Shown here piece after piece: positions 19,471 through 31,484 of a stretch of 64,000 nucleotides of DNA (position 1 is the first letter of the stretch; the number at the start of each line of letters is the position of its first letter). The translations under genes were made by a program, and so were the position numbers. This stretch comes from Gymnopilus junonius. Taxonomy: Eukaryota; Basidiomycota; Agaricomycetes; Agaricales; Galerinaceae. Below the pieces are notes generated by a model. That model was not told the origin of the DNA. It saw nothing but the letters and a program-made list of their open reading frames with translations, and did no database searches. The DNA lies in assembly GCA_015501075.1 (NCBI GenBank), contig JADNYJ010000007.1, forward strand, positions 186,001 to 250,000, written 5' to 3'.

Positions 19471-20566
19471 TTATACGGCACTAAAGACCACTCTAATATC
19501 ACCGAAGCGGACGTTGGAGATACTGAGTCGTCGTCGTAAAGATAGGAATAGTTGGGCATGGTCCGCGAGCCACGTCTGGAGCAAACGGATTTGCGGTGGC
19601 GGGATCAGTGCTATCGAGCCAATTCATATTGGGGGCGGGGTTATTTTGAACAGAGAAAACTAGAACCATCCCCGCAGCCATGATATTTGACAGGCTCTTG
19701 AGTCCGCCCATGGCTCAAAAATTATTCGCGTTGCCAAAGGCTGCTTTCTCATCAATCATCAATGCAATACTGACTAGTTATTGAATTGTAGTCCGGGGAC
19801 ATTCCCTGGATGCTGACGTTGGAGCTTGCGATGACAATTTCATCTTGAAAATAGAAGCGATGAATTTCCGAAAGAGTTCCGCTGGCAGTCTCATCGTCGG
19901 TAAGGAATTGGGTGACCACGACAAATTTCTTAGTGGTGTCAACCTTCAAACCACTGCCATGGAAGTCTTCATTTCCCATGGGATACGGATTGAAATCACA
20001 ACCGTCGCCATCGCAGAAGTTAGAAGCTCCGTTAGGGTACCACACGCAGCCCCAGAGCATTGTGTCTGTCTCTGGACCGCGCAAGCATGGGCAGTGAAGG
20101 CTGCGGCTTGACTGTTTGCCTCTCAAATATCCATCTCTGGGCAGCAGCTCCCGAAAAGGCCAGCCCCTGTAGCCGGTTATCCACAGAGAACGTGAAACCA
20201 AGCGAGTTTACCTAGTTGTAAATGTGCATTAACTGCGAGGAATTCACTTCCGAAGACGGGGACTCACCCCGGTTATTGATGAATTTAACGTCTTGTGGAC
20301 ATTTTGAGTCGCAATAGCCACTACCATACTGAACACCAGCCTTGTTGGTTGGGAATTTGGACAGCCCACCGTCAACGTCTTGGCGAAATATACTGCGCTC
20401 TGGACACCGTGAGGAAGATTGGAAATGTCAACGTCAAAATAAATTTCTTGGTTCAAGAGTTTGAACAGTAGGGGAGGCTTGGATGGACCTCTTAGGTGAG
20501 ATGTCCAGCTTGCTGACCATATATCAAAGCGGCAGAGGAGAATATCGAGGCGAGCTTGTGCCACAT
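19471..20566 (-). pseudogene. Decayed glycoside hydrolase family 7 (cellobiohydrolase/endoglucanase) gene
   Basis: A relic of a secreted GH7 cellulase. The N-terminus at 20566 (MWHKLASIFSSAALIYGQQA) is a signal peptide, soon followed by an in-frame TAA before EVHPSLP. The next ~80-120 residues of the family are missing: EVHPSLP runs straight into [20 protein letters not shown] near 20470. Later GH7 blocks survive: [32 protein letters not shown] followed by TGA (20123-20125) where GH7 has Trp, then [59 protein letters not shown] and DVARGPCPT. A further TGA sits just before AMGGLKSL, and several frame changes occur. The nucleophile/acid motif EMDIWEAN is therefore interrupted. The internal loss and nonsense codons cannot be base-calling slips alone, so this is a true pseudogene. 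Confidence 0.82.
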
Positions 20567-21331
20567 TAGTCACGGAAATGGAGGCTGTGGCAGTTCTCGA
20601 GCACTGTATGCGTTAAGGGATTATATAGGATGCAACGGAGAATGTCCGGTAGAGTCAGTAACAGAGGCTGTATCTGGATCAGGGCGCAGGTCGCGCAAGA
20701 CCTTTGGAAACCTTTAGATTGAGCACGTTGATATTTTAAAAGCGGAATACTAACTGGTATCATTTAAGCTCGATCTTCTTCTCATTTTGAAAGCCATTTC
20801 CTACCTGCAAGAACGGATGAGGATCTAACAGAACTGAAGACAAGCCGTTTTATGGTTTAGTACAAGTAGGACCTAGTGAACGCATGGTTCATCTATTCAA
20901 CCTGTTACGAACGCATAATATGCGTTACCGCGAAACAGGGTTCATCGAAAAAGTGGAAGAAGCTGCCTGGATGACCGAAACAGAAGGGAAAACAGAAAGT
21001 AAAATATCATCACGAAGTCGAATGTGGGTAGAAAATGGGAGAATTCGAAGTTGCAATGTAGACATGCGGCAGGTATAGTTTTGCAGGACTCGGGACAAGA
21101 GCACTCAGTGCCCCTAGTCAGTTGACAATCATCGAAAAGGATGAAAGATCCACTGCAGCGCCTGATCTGTCCAGGGCACACGGTAAGGGCACATTAATCC
21201 CATCCCGTCGCACAACAGATAGTACGCGCGTGAAGTACGGCGATATATGATGTTATAGAGATATATCTTGGGGCATCACGAGAACAGAAGACTGAAGAAG
21301 TACTTAGATTGTCCTTGGATAGATAAACGAG
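20567..21331. other. Intergenic between GH7 relic and transposon-like element
   Basis: No supported gene. A minus-strand open frame (21181-20942) has a Cys-rich part followed by a hydrophobic end. It lacks splice support, a credible signal-peptide order or recognisable similarity, so I do not call it. Confidence 0.35.
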
Positions 21332-21333
21332 TA

Positions 21334-22043
21334 CTATGATTCGTCGGGAGTTTGAAACGATGGGGAGTTTGAAACGACCCCGCTCCTGCCTCTCTACCTC
21401 ACTCCTTTGCTCTAGAAAAAATCACATAAATACTAGACCTTCTGGCCTTTAAGATGGTGTAGAAATTTTCTCAGAGAATGCTCTGGATGAGAAAGATATC
21501 GGACAGATGAGAAGTTCGTTACATCAAAGCAGTCAATGTAATGAGATCATTAGTTAGATCTAGCCAGATCCTGAGGAGTGGTCATGCCAAAAATTTACAG
21601 GCAGTTTCAGTACCTTTAGGCAAGCATCCATGCCAAATTTCATGTCAATTCTCGCAGTATTGCATTCAGAAAACCTGGAGGACCATTCAGAGTCCAATCC
21701 AAAGTGACAGACGTGATGAACATTCAAGCTCCGCTTAGACCTTCTATTTACTGTGGGCAGCACTGATGCTACTGCCAGCATGCCGTCTATTCGGCTTGTC
21801 AGCGAAACGTCAAATGAACCGTGACTGCTATGTGACTCTCGTTTCAATCTCCCCATCCTTTCACTTTTGAGACGCGGAAATGCTCCTGTTGCTTGCACTT
21901 TCAACTTTTCGTTAAAAAAACTTTGCAAATCTAAAGAGAATGTAAAGTTGTACATCTCTGTAAAATTTTAGCTCTCCAGAGCATGTGCAAAATTTGATAT
22001 CGATTTTTCTATGTTTCCGTTTCAAACTCCCGACGAATCATAG
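21334..22043. mobile_element. Non-autonomous DNA transposon-like element, Tc1/mariner-type TA insertion
   Basis: About 710 bp bounded by inverted copies of CTATGATTCGTCGGGAGT followed by TTGAAACG, at 21334-21359 and 22018-22043. The match is perfect over 28 bp when the flanking TA is counted. Each end abuts a TA dinucleotide (21332-21333 and 22044-22045), as expected for a TA target-site duplication of the Tc1/mariner superfamily. A second partial copy of ggagtttgaaacga follows the left end (21364-21377). No transposase motif is visible; the longest internal frame (21955-21560, minus, 131 residues) is unrecognised. It is therefore probably a MITE-like, non-autonomous copy. The perfect ends suggest recent insertion. 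Confidence 0.75.
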
Positions 22044-22147
22044 TAAAGATGATGGTAAAGAAATAGAAATGATGTGGCTGTGTCAAGTATTGGTCTGAAA
22101 AAGGTCATCGCTGCGTACGCGTCTTGTTTCTGATCGCAATCGCCAAA

Positions 22148-24193
22148 ATGTCCTTGAAAGTCCCAAAAACCAATAATTTACAGCTCTTCAAAGAAGGATA
22201 CAAGGTATGTATGTTTAGTTATGCTAAGGCCGTACTAATCTGTAAAAAATCAGCACCTCCAAGGCTTGGACGAGGCCGTATTGCGAAACATCCAAGCTGT
22301 AAATGAACTTTCTGATCTTGTACGGACGAGCTTTGGTCCAAATGGCGCGTTTTTTCGTGTTTATATATGACCACATCTGACTGGTTGAGCAGGTCGGAAC
22401 AAGCTTCTCATAAACCATTTGGGACGACTCTTTGTAACTTCAGATGCTGCTACGATCATCAGGGAGATCGAGGTTGTGCATCCTGCGGCGAAGCTATTAG
22501 TCATGGCATCGCAAGCACAAGAGGCGGAGGTGCGCTGTTGTATTCTATTTTCATATCATTTCCTAATTGTGTTGGTTAGTTGGGAGATGCAACGAACATG
22601 GTTCTTATTTTCGGAGGAGAGTTATTGAAAAAGGCTGAACATCTGCTCATCATGGGCCTTCACCCAAGCGAAGTTATCAAAGGTTATGAACTTGCTTCAG
22701 CAAAAGCTCAGACTGAACTCGAAAGTCCGTTCCGTCCGATCTCTGTACTCTTCATTTCGCATATAACAAATCTTTCGCAGAGCTCTCCAAATTCAACTTA
22801 CCTTCACCACTTACCCATGACCCCCTTGTCTCTGCCTTAAAGCCCGCCATTGCCTCAAAACAATACGGCTACGAGGATACTCTGGCTAACCTTGTCGCTG
22901 AAGCAGCGCTCTCAGTTATGCCCTCAAATCCTAAAAACTTCAACGTTGATAATGTACGAGTGGTGAAGATCATGGGCGGAAACCTCTCTGGCAGCAAAGT
23001 AGTACAAGGAATGGTTTTCGGACGAGAACCGGAGGGTATGCCTTTTGCTTATAGTTTCCTCAACCTTTATTAACTTTCGTTAGGCACGATCAAAAAGGTC
23101 ACTAGAGGCAAAGTAGCCGTTTTCACGACGGCTTTGGATATTGCACAAACTGAAACTAAAGGAACGGTTCTCATCCACAACGCTGATGAAATGTTAAACT
23201 TCACAACCGGCGAGGAGAAACAGTTGGAAAAGGTGGGTCCGGAATATATACCTCATAATGCTCATACTGATGAATCGCCCAGATTTTCAAAGAAATCGCG
23301 GATTCAGGTGTTAAAGTGATCATCGCTGGTTCTAGCGTAGGAGAATTGGCTCTGCACTATCTCAATCGATTTGGCATTGCTGTTCTCAAGGTTTTATCCA
23401 AGTTCGAGCTCCGTAGATTATGCCGCGTCGTGAATGCGACACCCCTAGCTCGTGTTGGAGCTCCTACGCCAGAAGAAGCCGGTTTCGTTGACGTTTTCGA
23501 GACAACAGAAATCGGGGGCGATCGTGTCACCGTCTTGCGACAACTGCTACCAGGCGAACCTGGATTTGACCCCACCTCACAGGGTGAAAAGACGCGCACA
23601 GCGACAATCGTTCTGCGCGGTGCGACCTCTAATCATTTGGATGACCTTGAACGTGCAATTGACGACGGCGTGAATGTTATCAAAAGCTTGATCAAGGACC
23701 CCCGACTGGTTCCCGGTGCAGGTGCGACAGAACTTGAGTTGGCGAAGAGAGTGGATAGTTACGGAAGCGGACTGAAGGGTCTCTCGCAGCATGCAGTGAA
23801 GAAATTTGCTACTGCTCTGGAAGTTATTCCGAGGACATTAGCAGAAAACGCTTTGGGAGGAGCAGAAGGTAATGAAGTCATCAGCCGCTTATGGGCGAAG
23901 CATGAACAAAGGAGTGGCGAATCATGGGGTGTCGACGTAGAGGTCTGTTTTTCACCTTATTTCCTTTGCCCTCCGAAACTCATTATGGATCTTGTCAACA
24001 GGCTGAGACAGACGGAACACTGCAAGCGGACCAACATCAAATCTATGACTCTCTTGCTGCCAAGTCGTGGGCAATCAAACTGGCCACCGAAGCAGCAAAT
24101 TCGATCCTCAGTGTAGACAGTATTATCATGAGCAAGCCTGCTGGTGGACCGAAAATTCCTCAGCAAGCAGGAAATTGGGATGCAGATGACTAA
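22148..24193 (+). CDS. CCT8: T-complex protein 1 subunit theta (chaperonin CCT8)
   Basis: The theta subunit of the cytosolic CCT/TRiC chaperonin, which folds actin, tubulin and other proteins. The N-terminus is MSLKVPKTNNLQLFKEGYK. Conserved group II chaperonin motifs include VRTSFGPNG/RNKLLINHLGRL (nucleotide binding), VTSDAATIIREIEVVHPAAK, GDATNMVLIFGGELL (GDxTN-type motif), IIAGSSVGELALHYLNRF (apical domain), RTATIVLRGATSNHLDDLER, LVPGAGATELELAK and the C-terminal SILSVDSIIMSKPAGGPKIP. Exon phases agree and nothing is broken. Intron 2 (22345-22392) uses a GC donor (aatg|gcgcgt) inside the invariant FGPNGRNK motif, so the site is unambiguous. The theta assignment rests on the HLQGLDEAVLRNIQAV region and the C-terminus. 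Confidence 0.92.
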
Positions 24194-24367
24194 TTGTAAT
24201 TCATCAACAGAGATTTATCTAGAAACAGTGTGGAAGCTATTGCCTGACTTGGCGCGTAATTACTTACCCTATTTCAATTGCAAGATGACAAAGGGGGACA
24301 TGGACTCCTACATATATAAAGGCAGTTACTGCATTTTGCTGAGGTTGATGCCCGCATTTGGTTCTAG

Positions 24368-24862
24368 ATGATGTTCCGTGATGACGAGTACATTCGGATC
24401 CCTACTCTCTTCCATCTAATGATGACACATTCTTTCACTGCCCGGAACGAGGATATTGAAAGTATGTTTCAATCATCCGTTCAACGTCGAAATCCGAGGC
24501 TCCAGCGTTGAAGGACTCCTGAAAACTTTCTTACGTTGTTAAATTATTGAGAGAGATTCAGAAGTTTACCGGGAAGACACACATCTGACCACTCTTGCAG
24601 GGGTCTTCATTCTTCTATTTGAAGCCCCTGCCTCGAGCAAGCTACTTGGCAGTAAATATAGATTTAACGAAACCGGAGTCGATGCTGAGTAAGTAAACAA
24701 TTGCTCTGTACTCAGCCTGAGCACTGTCATTCTGACTCTTGATTCATGATCATGATCAGGTCAATTCAGGTCATGACATGCACTGGATTGCTATATGCTA
24801 TATACACGGGCAAACCTCTGGAAGAAAGCACTCATGAGTCGGCTTGGAGTCGGCAGCAATAA
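24368..24862 (+). CDS. Small hypothetical protein, three exons
   Basis: Three exons with consensus boundaries and matching phases (24368-24461, 24556-24688, 24760-24862) give 330 nt, 109 residues. An in-frame stop sits directly before the start. The protein reads MMFRDDEYIRIPTLFHLMMT, then a hydrophobic LTTLAGVFILLFEAPASSKL and YRFNETGVDAE. It has no signal peptide at its very start and I recognise no family. The splice-consistent frame is the only support. It could be a remnant of a larger gene. Confidence 0.35.
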
Positions 24863-25652
24863 TGGAACCAGTAATCGGCAAGGCGCTTGGACGACGCTCC
24901 TCGATCCAAAGGGGTTAGGGACGCATTGACCGGGACGAGGCATTACGTTACGCAAAGGCTTGGCTTTGCACAGGTGCGTCCTTTTGAAATCTTGTATGAA
25001 GAGTAGATCATGATCAACTTCTCCTTCAAATAATAATATATCTGCTTTGATGAAGTCGGTATCTAGCGTCACCACTCCCATCCAGGAGCCAATTGACATG
25101 CATACCCTACGGAATGGGATTTCTTATGGAGCAAGCACCGAGCACTTTCCTCGGCACCCCTCTGACGCGCTCATCAACGAATTGTAATGAAATTAGAAAT
25201 GACCGGACTTGCAGTGTGAAAAGGCATCACGGCTCGACTCCACGTAATAATACAAATGGGATGTCCCTGCGAACTACACATAAGTATAACTCCAGATATA
25301 CATTGTAAGCAAACCCACGTTTCCTTCTCTCCCTCTCGTTGATCATTGAATCCATAGCGTAGTCCTTTGACTTGCAAAGAATTCAGGAGCCATTTCATTA
25401 TTACTCATAGGCGCGGGGAAAATTGCGCCCGTAGCATTTGATTGCGGTTGCGACAACCTGCGACGACAGTCACCGCCGGGGAGTTAGGCGGTGCTCACTG
25501 CGGTTTCGCGGCTAAATTGCCAGCAGTAATCGGTATTCAATAATATTCGGGCCTCCCCATTTTCCATTTCTTTTTCACCTGCTTCGTTGCAACTTCAAGT
25601 GTATCTGTGTGTCTGGCGACCTCTTTTGATTCTGTCGATTTCGAAAGTCGAC
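24863..25652. other. Intergenic
   Basis: No supported gene. The minus-strand open frame at 25099-24791 has no recognisable domain or splice context. The region from about 25300 contains the 5' flank of the next gene. Confidence 0.4.
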
Positions 25653-26805
25653 ATGCCAGAGGTGGACACACGGTCTCAAGGAGTGTTTGTGAATGCAGCT
25701 GGTCTTCTTTACGCCTCGATAGGGTTCTCTCTTGTAAGTACCTTCCTCTCCTTTTCACAAATTGACGTGAATAACCAAGTTTTAGAGTGTTCTCGCTGCC
25801 CTGATCAACTTGCTTCATCGTCCCAAGGCCCAAGATGCTCCTATAGTCTCGACTTATACGCGTGCCGTTCCTTCCTTGAGTCCCAGGGGTCGACGCATAT
25901 TACGCAGTGTCTCGGATGAGTCGTCAAAGACACCTCTTAGGATATCAAAACAGGCGCCAAAGCCCCTGCCTTCTGCGAGGCGCGACGAAGCAAGTCGTCC
26001 AAAGGAGCCCTCTTCAGAGAAGAAGGTCATTTCCTCGCGTCATGTCCACCGACGCTCGAAGTCCATGGCAAGCATACCTATTATAACTATCGACTATTTT
26101 GGTTCAACCGATACTTTGAACGCACTCCGATCAGCTGGTCTCCCGAAAACGGTGCCTCAAATTCTTGAAGCAACTGCGGAGCTATCAGGACCTCTTCCAC
26201 GACCTACTATCAATGATGTCGCCTCTTCGTCCACATCCTCGACGTTTAATCAGACCACCGCACACTGCGGCGATGATCAACCTGCACCAGGTTTCAGATT
26301 ATTTGGCATTAAACCATGGGGTAAAGAAAGATCTAAAGGACTAGAAAGACGCCAATCGTCACCCCAATTATGCCGTTCATCATCATTGCCTCGATCTTCA
26401 TGTCACAAGCAGACCAGTAGCGACGGGATGCTGCGGAGTCCGACAAAGAATGAAAAGAAAACAAAGGCACGGAAGCCCCTGCGGAAGATGCCCAGCGCGC
26501 CTGCTCAAGGAAAAGAAAGTGAGCAGGTTCTCTTGGCAAGTCTAAAGAGTAGGACGCTGACCACCTTTTGTTAAGAGATAGGCATGAAATTTGACGTATC
26601 ATTTCGACATGGAGAGAAGAAACGCTCTAAAACTCTGCGAACACAACCGTACGACGCTCCTTACTTTGCATTGCCGCCGGTACCGCCGGTGCCACCACTC
26701 CCAGCCGCGTATATTAAAGCGTCCATGAACCAAGTACCTACTACACTTCAGCTCCGAAATTTCACATCGAACCTAATATCAAACCGTTGGAGCGGAAGTC
26801 ATTGA
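25653..26805 (+). CDS. Hypothetical Ser/Pro-rich protein with N-terminal membrane segment
   Basis: Three exons (25653-25733, 25786-26518, 26582-26805; 1038 nt) encode 345 residues. The N-terminus carries a hydrophobic stretch across the first intron (AAGLLYASIGFSL/SVLAALINLL), probably a single membrane helix. It is followed by a basic, serine-rich, disordered body with many Arg-Ser motifs (HRRSKSMASIPIITIDYFG). The C-terminus has PYFALPPVPPVPPLPAAYI, a proline-rich segment that could bind SH3 or WW domains. No catalytic domain is seen and I do not recognise the family. Exon phases are fully consistent, so the gene model itself is secure. Confidence 0.65.
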
Positions 26806-27031
26806 AATCTGGGCTATAGTCTTATTTAAGTGATATTTAACAGGACATTCTAGATATCTTCGTTCGTTACGCTTCCATCTCTCCTTTATGCAGTTGTAAC
26901 AGTAGTCGCACATCTAATCTTATCAGATACAGTAAAAGCACGGCTGAAGGTTCACACGCTGATTTGCCTCCGTCTTAACTTGGGCGAGGATAAATTGCAA
27001 CACTGCGAGAAACCGAGAAAAAGCGGCATTT

Positions 27032-27043
27032 ATGGATGTCTGA
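27032..27043 (+). promoter_or_regulatory. Minimal upstream ORF overlapping the SIN3 start
   Basis: ATG GAT GTC TGA begins four bases before the SIN3 ATG at 27036 and overlaps it in another frame. If the leader is scanned 5' to 3', this three-codon frame would compete with the SIN3 start. An effect on translation is inferred. Confidence 0.4.
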
Positions 27044-30000
27044 AGCGACAGCGATCACGAAAGATGAAGGGGAAGATGTGGGACGGAATGATGGCAGTCG
27101 GCTAGCGGCTTCGGAGACGAGTTCTATTTTGGCCCTTGCAAGCCCACACAGTGTCCCTGCCATTCCGCTGTCCCAGGACTCCACTGACCCCGTCCTCCTC
27201 CTCCATGCCGTGCAGGCCTCCCTGCCTCTCCTCGACATGAATGCCCATGCTCGCCCGTCGAATCCCTCCACACCTCGCCCTGATCCCAACGGGTCCAGCT
27301 CACCGGGTCACCAGCGTTCTCCGGAGGCAGCCAGACCCTTGAACGTCACCGACGCCCTCAGCTATCTCGATGCAGTCAAGAACCAGTTTCAGGACAATCC
27401 CGATGTCTACAACCAGTTTCTGGATATCATGAAGGACTTTAAAAGCCAAGTGTGAGTGTTTCCGAGCATCCAAGGATGGGCGCCAGATGCCCCCTGCCCA
27501 CTCATCCAATGTTCCTGGTGTCTGACCAGCTTGATCATGCAGCATCGACACTCCCGGCGTCATACAACGCGTCTCGCGTCTCTTCCACGGTCACCCGAAC
27601 CTCATTCAGGGCTTCAACACCTTCTTGCCCATGGGCTATCGTATTGACATCTCTGCCGACCCCCTCGACCCAAACACAATCACAGTCACTACACCAATGG
27701 GAACTACCACCCAAAACACCACTACGAACACGATAGTTACACGATCAAGCCGAGAGTTGTCGGGTCTTCCGCCTCCACCTCATCTCAACCCCGCACACTA
27801 TCCCATCACAGCACCTCTCCTCCAGAACGCCATGGGTAGTCCTGGGTCGCGTTCACTCACACCGCATGGCTTCCCGCTCCCCCATGGACAACCACCCTTT
27901 GATCCCATATATTCTCCGGGACTCCAGAATCCTCAAACAACCGCCGCCGCTTCCTTCCTGAACAATCTCAACAACAAGAACCCCGTTGAAAAGCAGCCAC
28001 CCGGAGAATTCAACCACGCCATTCAATACCTTAATAAAATCAAAGCGCGTTATGGAGATGATCCCAACACGTACAAGCAATTCTTGGACATCTTGCAGAC
28101 ATATCAAAAGGAACAAAGGCACACACAAGACGTGAGTGGCACTCTTTCCTTTCACCCCAACTCTCATTCACTGACCTCCGAGCAGTCCCAAGTTTACGCC
28201 CAAGTCCAAATGCTCTTCAAAGATGCTCCCGATTTACTAGCAGAATTCAAAGATTTCCTGCCTGATGCAGTCCCTGGAGGCGCGAATGCCGTCCCAATGA
28301 TGCCACAGCCTGGGCCAGCTTCCTGGGGACCGGGCGAATCTAGTCCCCCGAACATTCCAGCCAAGAAACCTTCTCAAGCACCGAAGCGTAATAGGAAACG
28401 TCCACCAGAGAAGGACACGACTCCAGTGCCACCTCCCAAGCAGGTGCCTTCACGGGTATGTCCCTGTCCTACGCATCTGCTAAATGTTATCTCTTTGAAT
28501 CCATGTTGTCTTTCATTCAGCAAACGAAGAAAGTGAAGCATCAACACATTCAAGACAATGAATCGCCCTCCTTCGCACCATACCCCATCCCCCATTCGCC
28601 TTCGCAGTCCCATGCATATCCTGCTTCCCAAGCCCCGCCCCTTCATCCCCATGCCGTGCCGACACACTCAATACACCATGTTCAAGAATACCAAGCGAAT
28701 CCCTCTGCTGGAAAAATCCTCTTCTTCGACCGTGCAAAGAAGACTTTAGAAACACGAGAAATCTACGAAGAATTTTTAAAGCTACTTAATCTATTCTCCA
28801 AAGAAATCATCGATATCCAAACGCTAATTGAGCGCTCGCGAGTGTTCCTTGGAGATGGTGATCTCATGGCGGAATTCAAAGACCTTGTTGGATGGGATGA
28901 TAGGAATAAACTTGACAAGGGTCCTCCTGGGAGTATACGAACAGGCCCTCCTGAGATTCCTGCTTTGCCAGCAGATGACGGAGAAGGTCCGAGTTATAGA
29001 AGGCTACCCCCCAACGTACGTCCGTCGACCGACATCAAACACCACAAGACTGAACTTTACTTATAGGAAACACGCTTGGCATGTTCAGGGAGAGACGAGC
29101 ATTGCCGATCGGTACTCAACGACGAATGGGTTTCTCATCCAACCTGGGCCTCCGAAGAATCAGGGTTTGTTGCGCACAAAAAGACTGTGTTCGAGGAAGC
29201 TCTCCACAAATCGGAGGAGGAACGTCACGAATTTCATGTCCAGATCGAAGCGCTTGTTAGGACAATTGCCGTCCTTGAGCCTATCGCCTGCCGGTTAGAT
29301 GAGATGATGAACGAGGAACGTGCAACCTTTAGACTGAAACCAGATTTTGGGGGAGCTAGCCCTGCTATTTATTATCGGATCATCAAGAAGATATATGGCA
29401 AGGACATGGGGCTAGAAGTTATTCAGGCTCTGCAGGACTGTCCCAGTGTCGCCGTCCCTGTCGTGCTCAACCGTCTCAAGCTAAAAGACGAAGAATGGAG
29501 ACGGGCGCAGCGTGAATGGAGTCGTACTTGGAAAGAGATAGAATCCAAGAATTTCTACAAGTCTCTCGATCATCAGGGGATTTTCTTCAAGCAAAATGAA
29601 AAGAAGATGATCACGGCCAAGTACTTCGTAGCTGATATCCTCTCTATCAAGAAGCAACAGCTTAAGAAGCGAGAGCGGAAGGGAGCCAAGCCTTTCGCGC
29701 AAGGGTCTGTCGGCCACCAGCTCGAGTACTCTTTCAAGAACACCACAGTCCTGCACGACACCCTCAAGCTGATTTACCTGTTTTTGGAACACTCTCCTGT
29801 ACAGTATAGCCCGCAAGAACGACGTGCTGTGGAGAAGTTCCTGCGTTCATTCATACCGATTCTTTGCATGTCGTCTGAAGCGGAGTTCTGGGCCGGTGCC
29901 CCAGTAGATAGTGCATCAGAGGATGACTCAGGGCACGATACCACCGGACAAGGGGAAGGTTCACATAGTGGAAGGCGTTCCGCGGGGACTGGTCACTCTG

Positions 30001-31484
30001 CTCAGTTCAGCGGGGTACCAGCAAATGACCTGCGTAAAAAGTTACTCAAGACCGCTCAAGAAAAAGCCTTGAAAAAGGATGCACGAAGTGTCTCTGCCGT
30101 TGACTCTCGCGCTGCGTCGCCTTCATCAGGACTTCGAACCCCTCGAAATCCCAAGGTCGAGGATGACGCATTTGATACACAGGATATCTGGATCAAGGAA
30201 GCCGGTTCGGATGTGGAGTCGCCTGACAAAGAACGACCTTTTTTTGCCAACACGACGTTTTATACGCTCATACGTCTATTGGAAGTAAGTTTTACGTTAT
30301 TCTTGGAATAATTGACCTTTTTTTATACTGAGCTTTACCTTTTTCATCAAGTTGCTCTATTCTCGCCTGTTGATGTGCTATGATATTGGAGCAAAGTATA
30401 CAGTCCAGAAACACGCGCCACTTCTAGCCAACCGGGTCGCCGTGGATTTGGGGCTTGATGACCCGAACGGCCCCGCCTCCGTGCTGACGCAGACGATAGA
30501 GCATCTTGGGCCTTCCGCGCCTAAGGACGCCAATGTCGTGTATATGTACCTTCTAACGGCCTGCGAAAAGCTCTTCGATAATGAGCTTGACCAGGGGACT
30601 TTTGAAGAACACATGCGATGGTTTTTCGGAACCAAGGTGGATTTTAATTTAGCCATGCCACTGTCAAGCTGCGGACTTACGATGGGCTATTTTTAGGCAT
30701 ACACCCTGTTTACCCTTGACAAATCGATAACTGCTCTGGTCAAGCAGGTGAGTCTTATGACGGTGTCTCTACCTCTCCCCCCTCGTTTTCTGGATTGAAG
30801 CATAAGAACTGACGGGTTTCGTAGGTCCAGACCATTCTGTCTGACAACAAGTGTCAAGAGCTCTGGACACTGTTGAAAAGTGCACAGAACTCTAAAAATA
30901 TCACGACCCAAGATATAATAAGATATCGTCGAGAAGCTGAACGGCATGTTGGTCAGGACGACCATTTATATCGTCTCCAATGGGTAAGTGTTCTATCTTT
31001 AGCTGACAGATTTATTTTTAAAATTTGAAAAGGTGCGAGAGTCGAAATGCATGCGTGTCTCCCTTTACAGCCCAAATGAGCCCAGCATCCTCACGGACGG
31101 GTCATCCGTTGGGCGATGGCGCGAATACGTGAACACATATGTTATGACGCACTCCACCGAATGGGTACCAGAGACGAAGAAGGAGAGTTCTCCGGTCTTC
31201 TTGCGGAGGTAAGTTTTCTGTGACAAGGGTCTTCGTCGGCTAAACAGTTGATTGAACTTGCAATCACGGATATTTATAGATGTCTGCGTGTGGCAGAAGA
31301 GGGCACAGCCCCGTTATGGGAGGAAGGCATGAAGATCCGGGTTAGCTTTCCAGCATACAAACTTGTGTACGAGGAGGGAAGCGAGGACATGGTTTGGCAT
31401 GACTGGGGCAAGGAGCAAGGGGACATGGTGTCTCGTGCTCGATTGCGTGAGGAGGAACGACGGCGATGCCAGTGGTTATTGTAG
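27036..31484 (+). CDS. SIN3: SIN3 transcriptional corepressor scaffold
   Basis: Sin3 is the scaffold of the Rpd3/HDAC histone deacetylase complexes. Three paired amphipathic helix domains are visible: PAH1 ([20 protein letters not shown] to [11 protein letters not shown]), PAH2 ([20 protein letters not shown] to [12 protein letters not shown]) and PAH3 ([20 protein letters not shown] to [13 protein letters not shown]). The HDAC-interaction region follows: [41 protein letters not shown] conserved C-terminal region ([51 protein letters not shown]) ends at [14 protein letters not shown]. About ten short introns, all in consistent phase; no frame break. The start at 27036 is preceded by an overlapping three-codon upstream frame. 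The linkers between PAH domains are Pro- and Thr-rich and disordered. Confidence 0.93.

Noticed and set aside
20942..21181. Minus-strand Cys-rich open frame as a possible small secreted protein
   Set aside because: The hydrophobic segment is at the wrong end for a signal peptide, and there is no splice support or recognisable family.
21560..21955. 131-residue frame inside the inverted-repeat element as a transposase
   Set aside because: No DDE/D motif or helix-turn-helix is visible and the frame is short.
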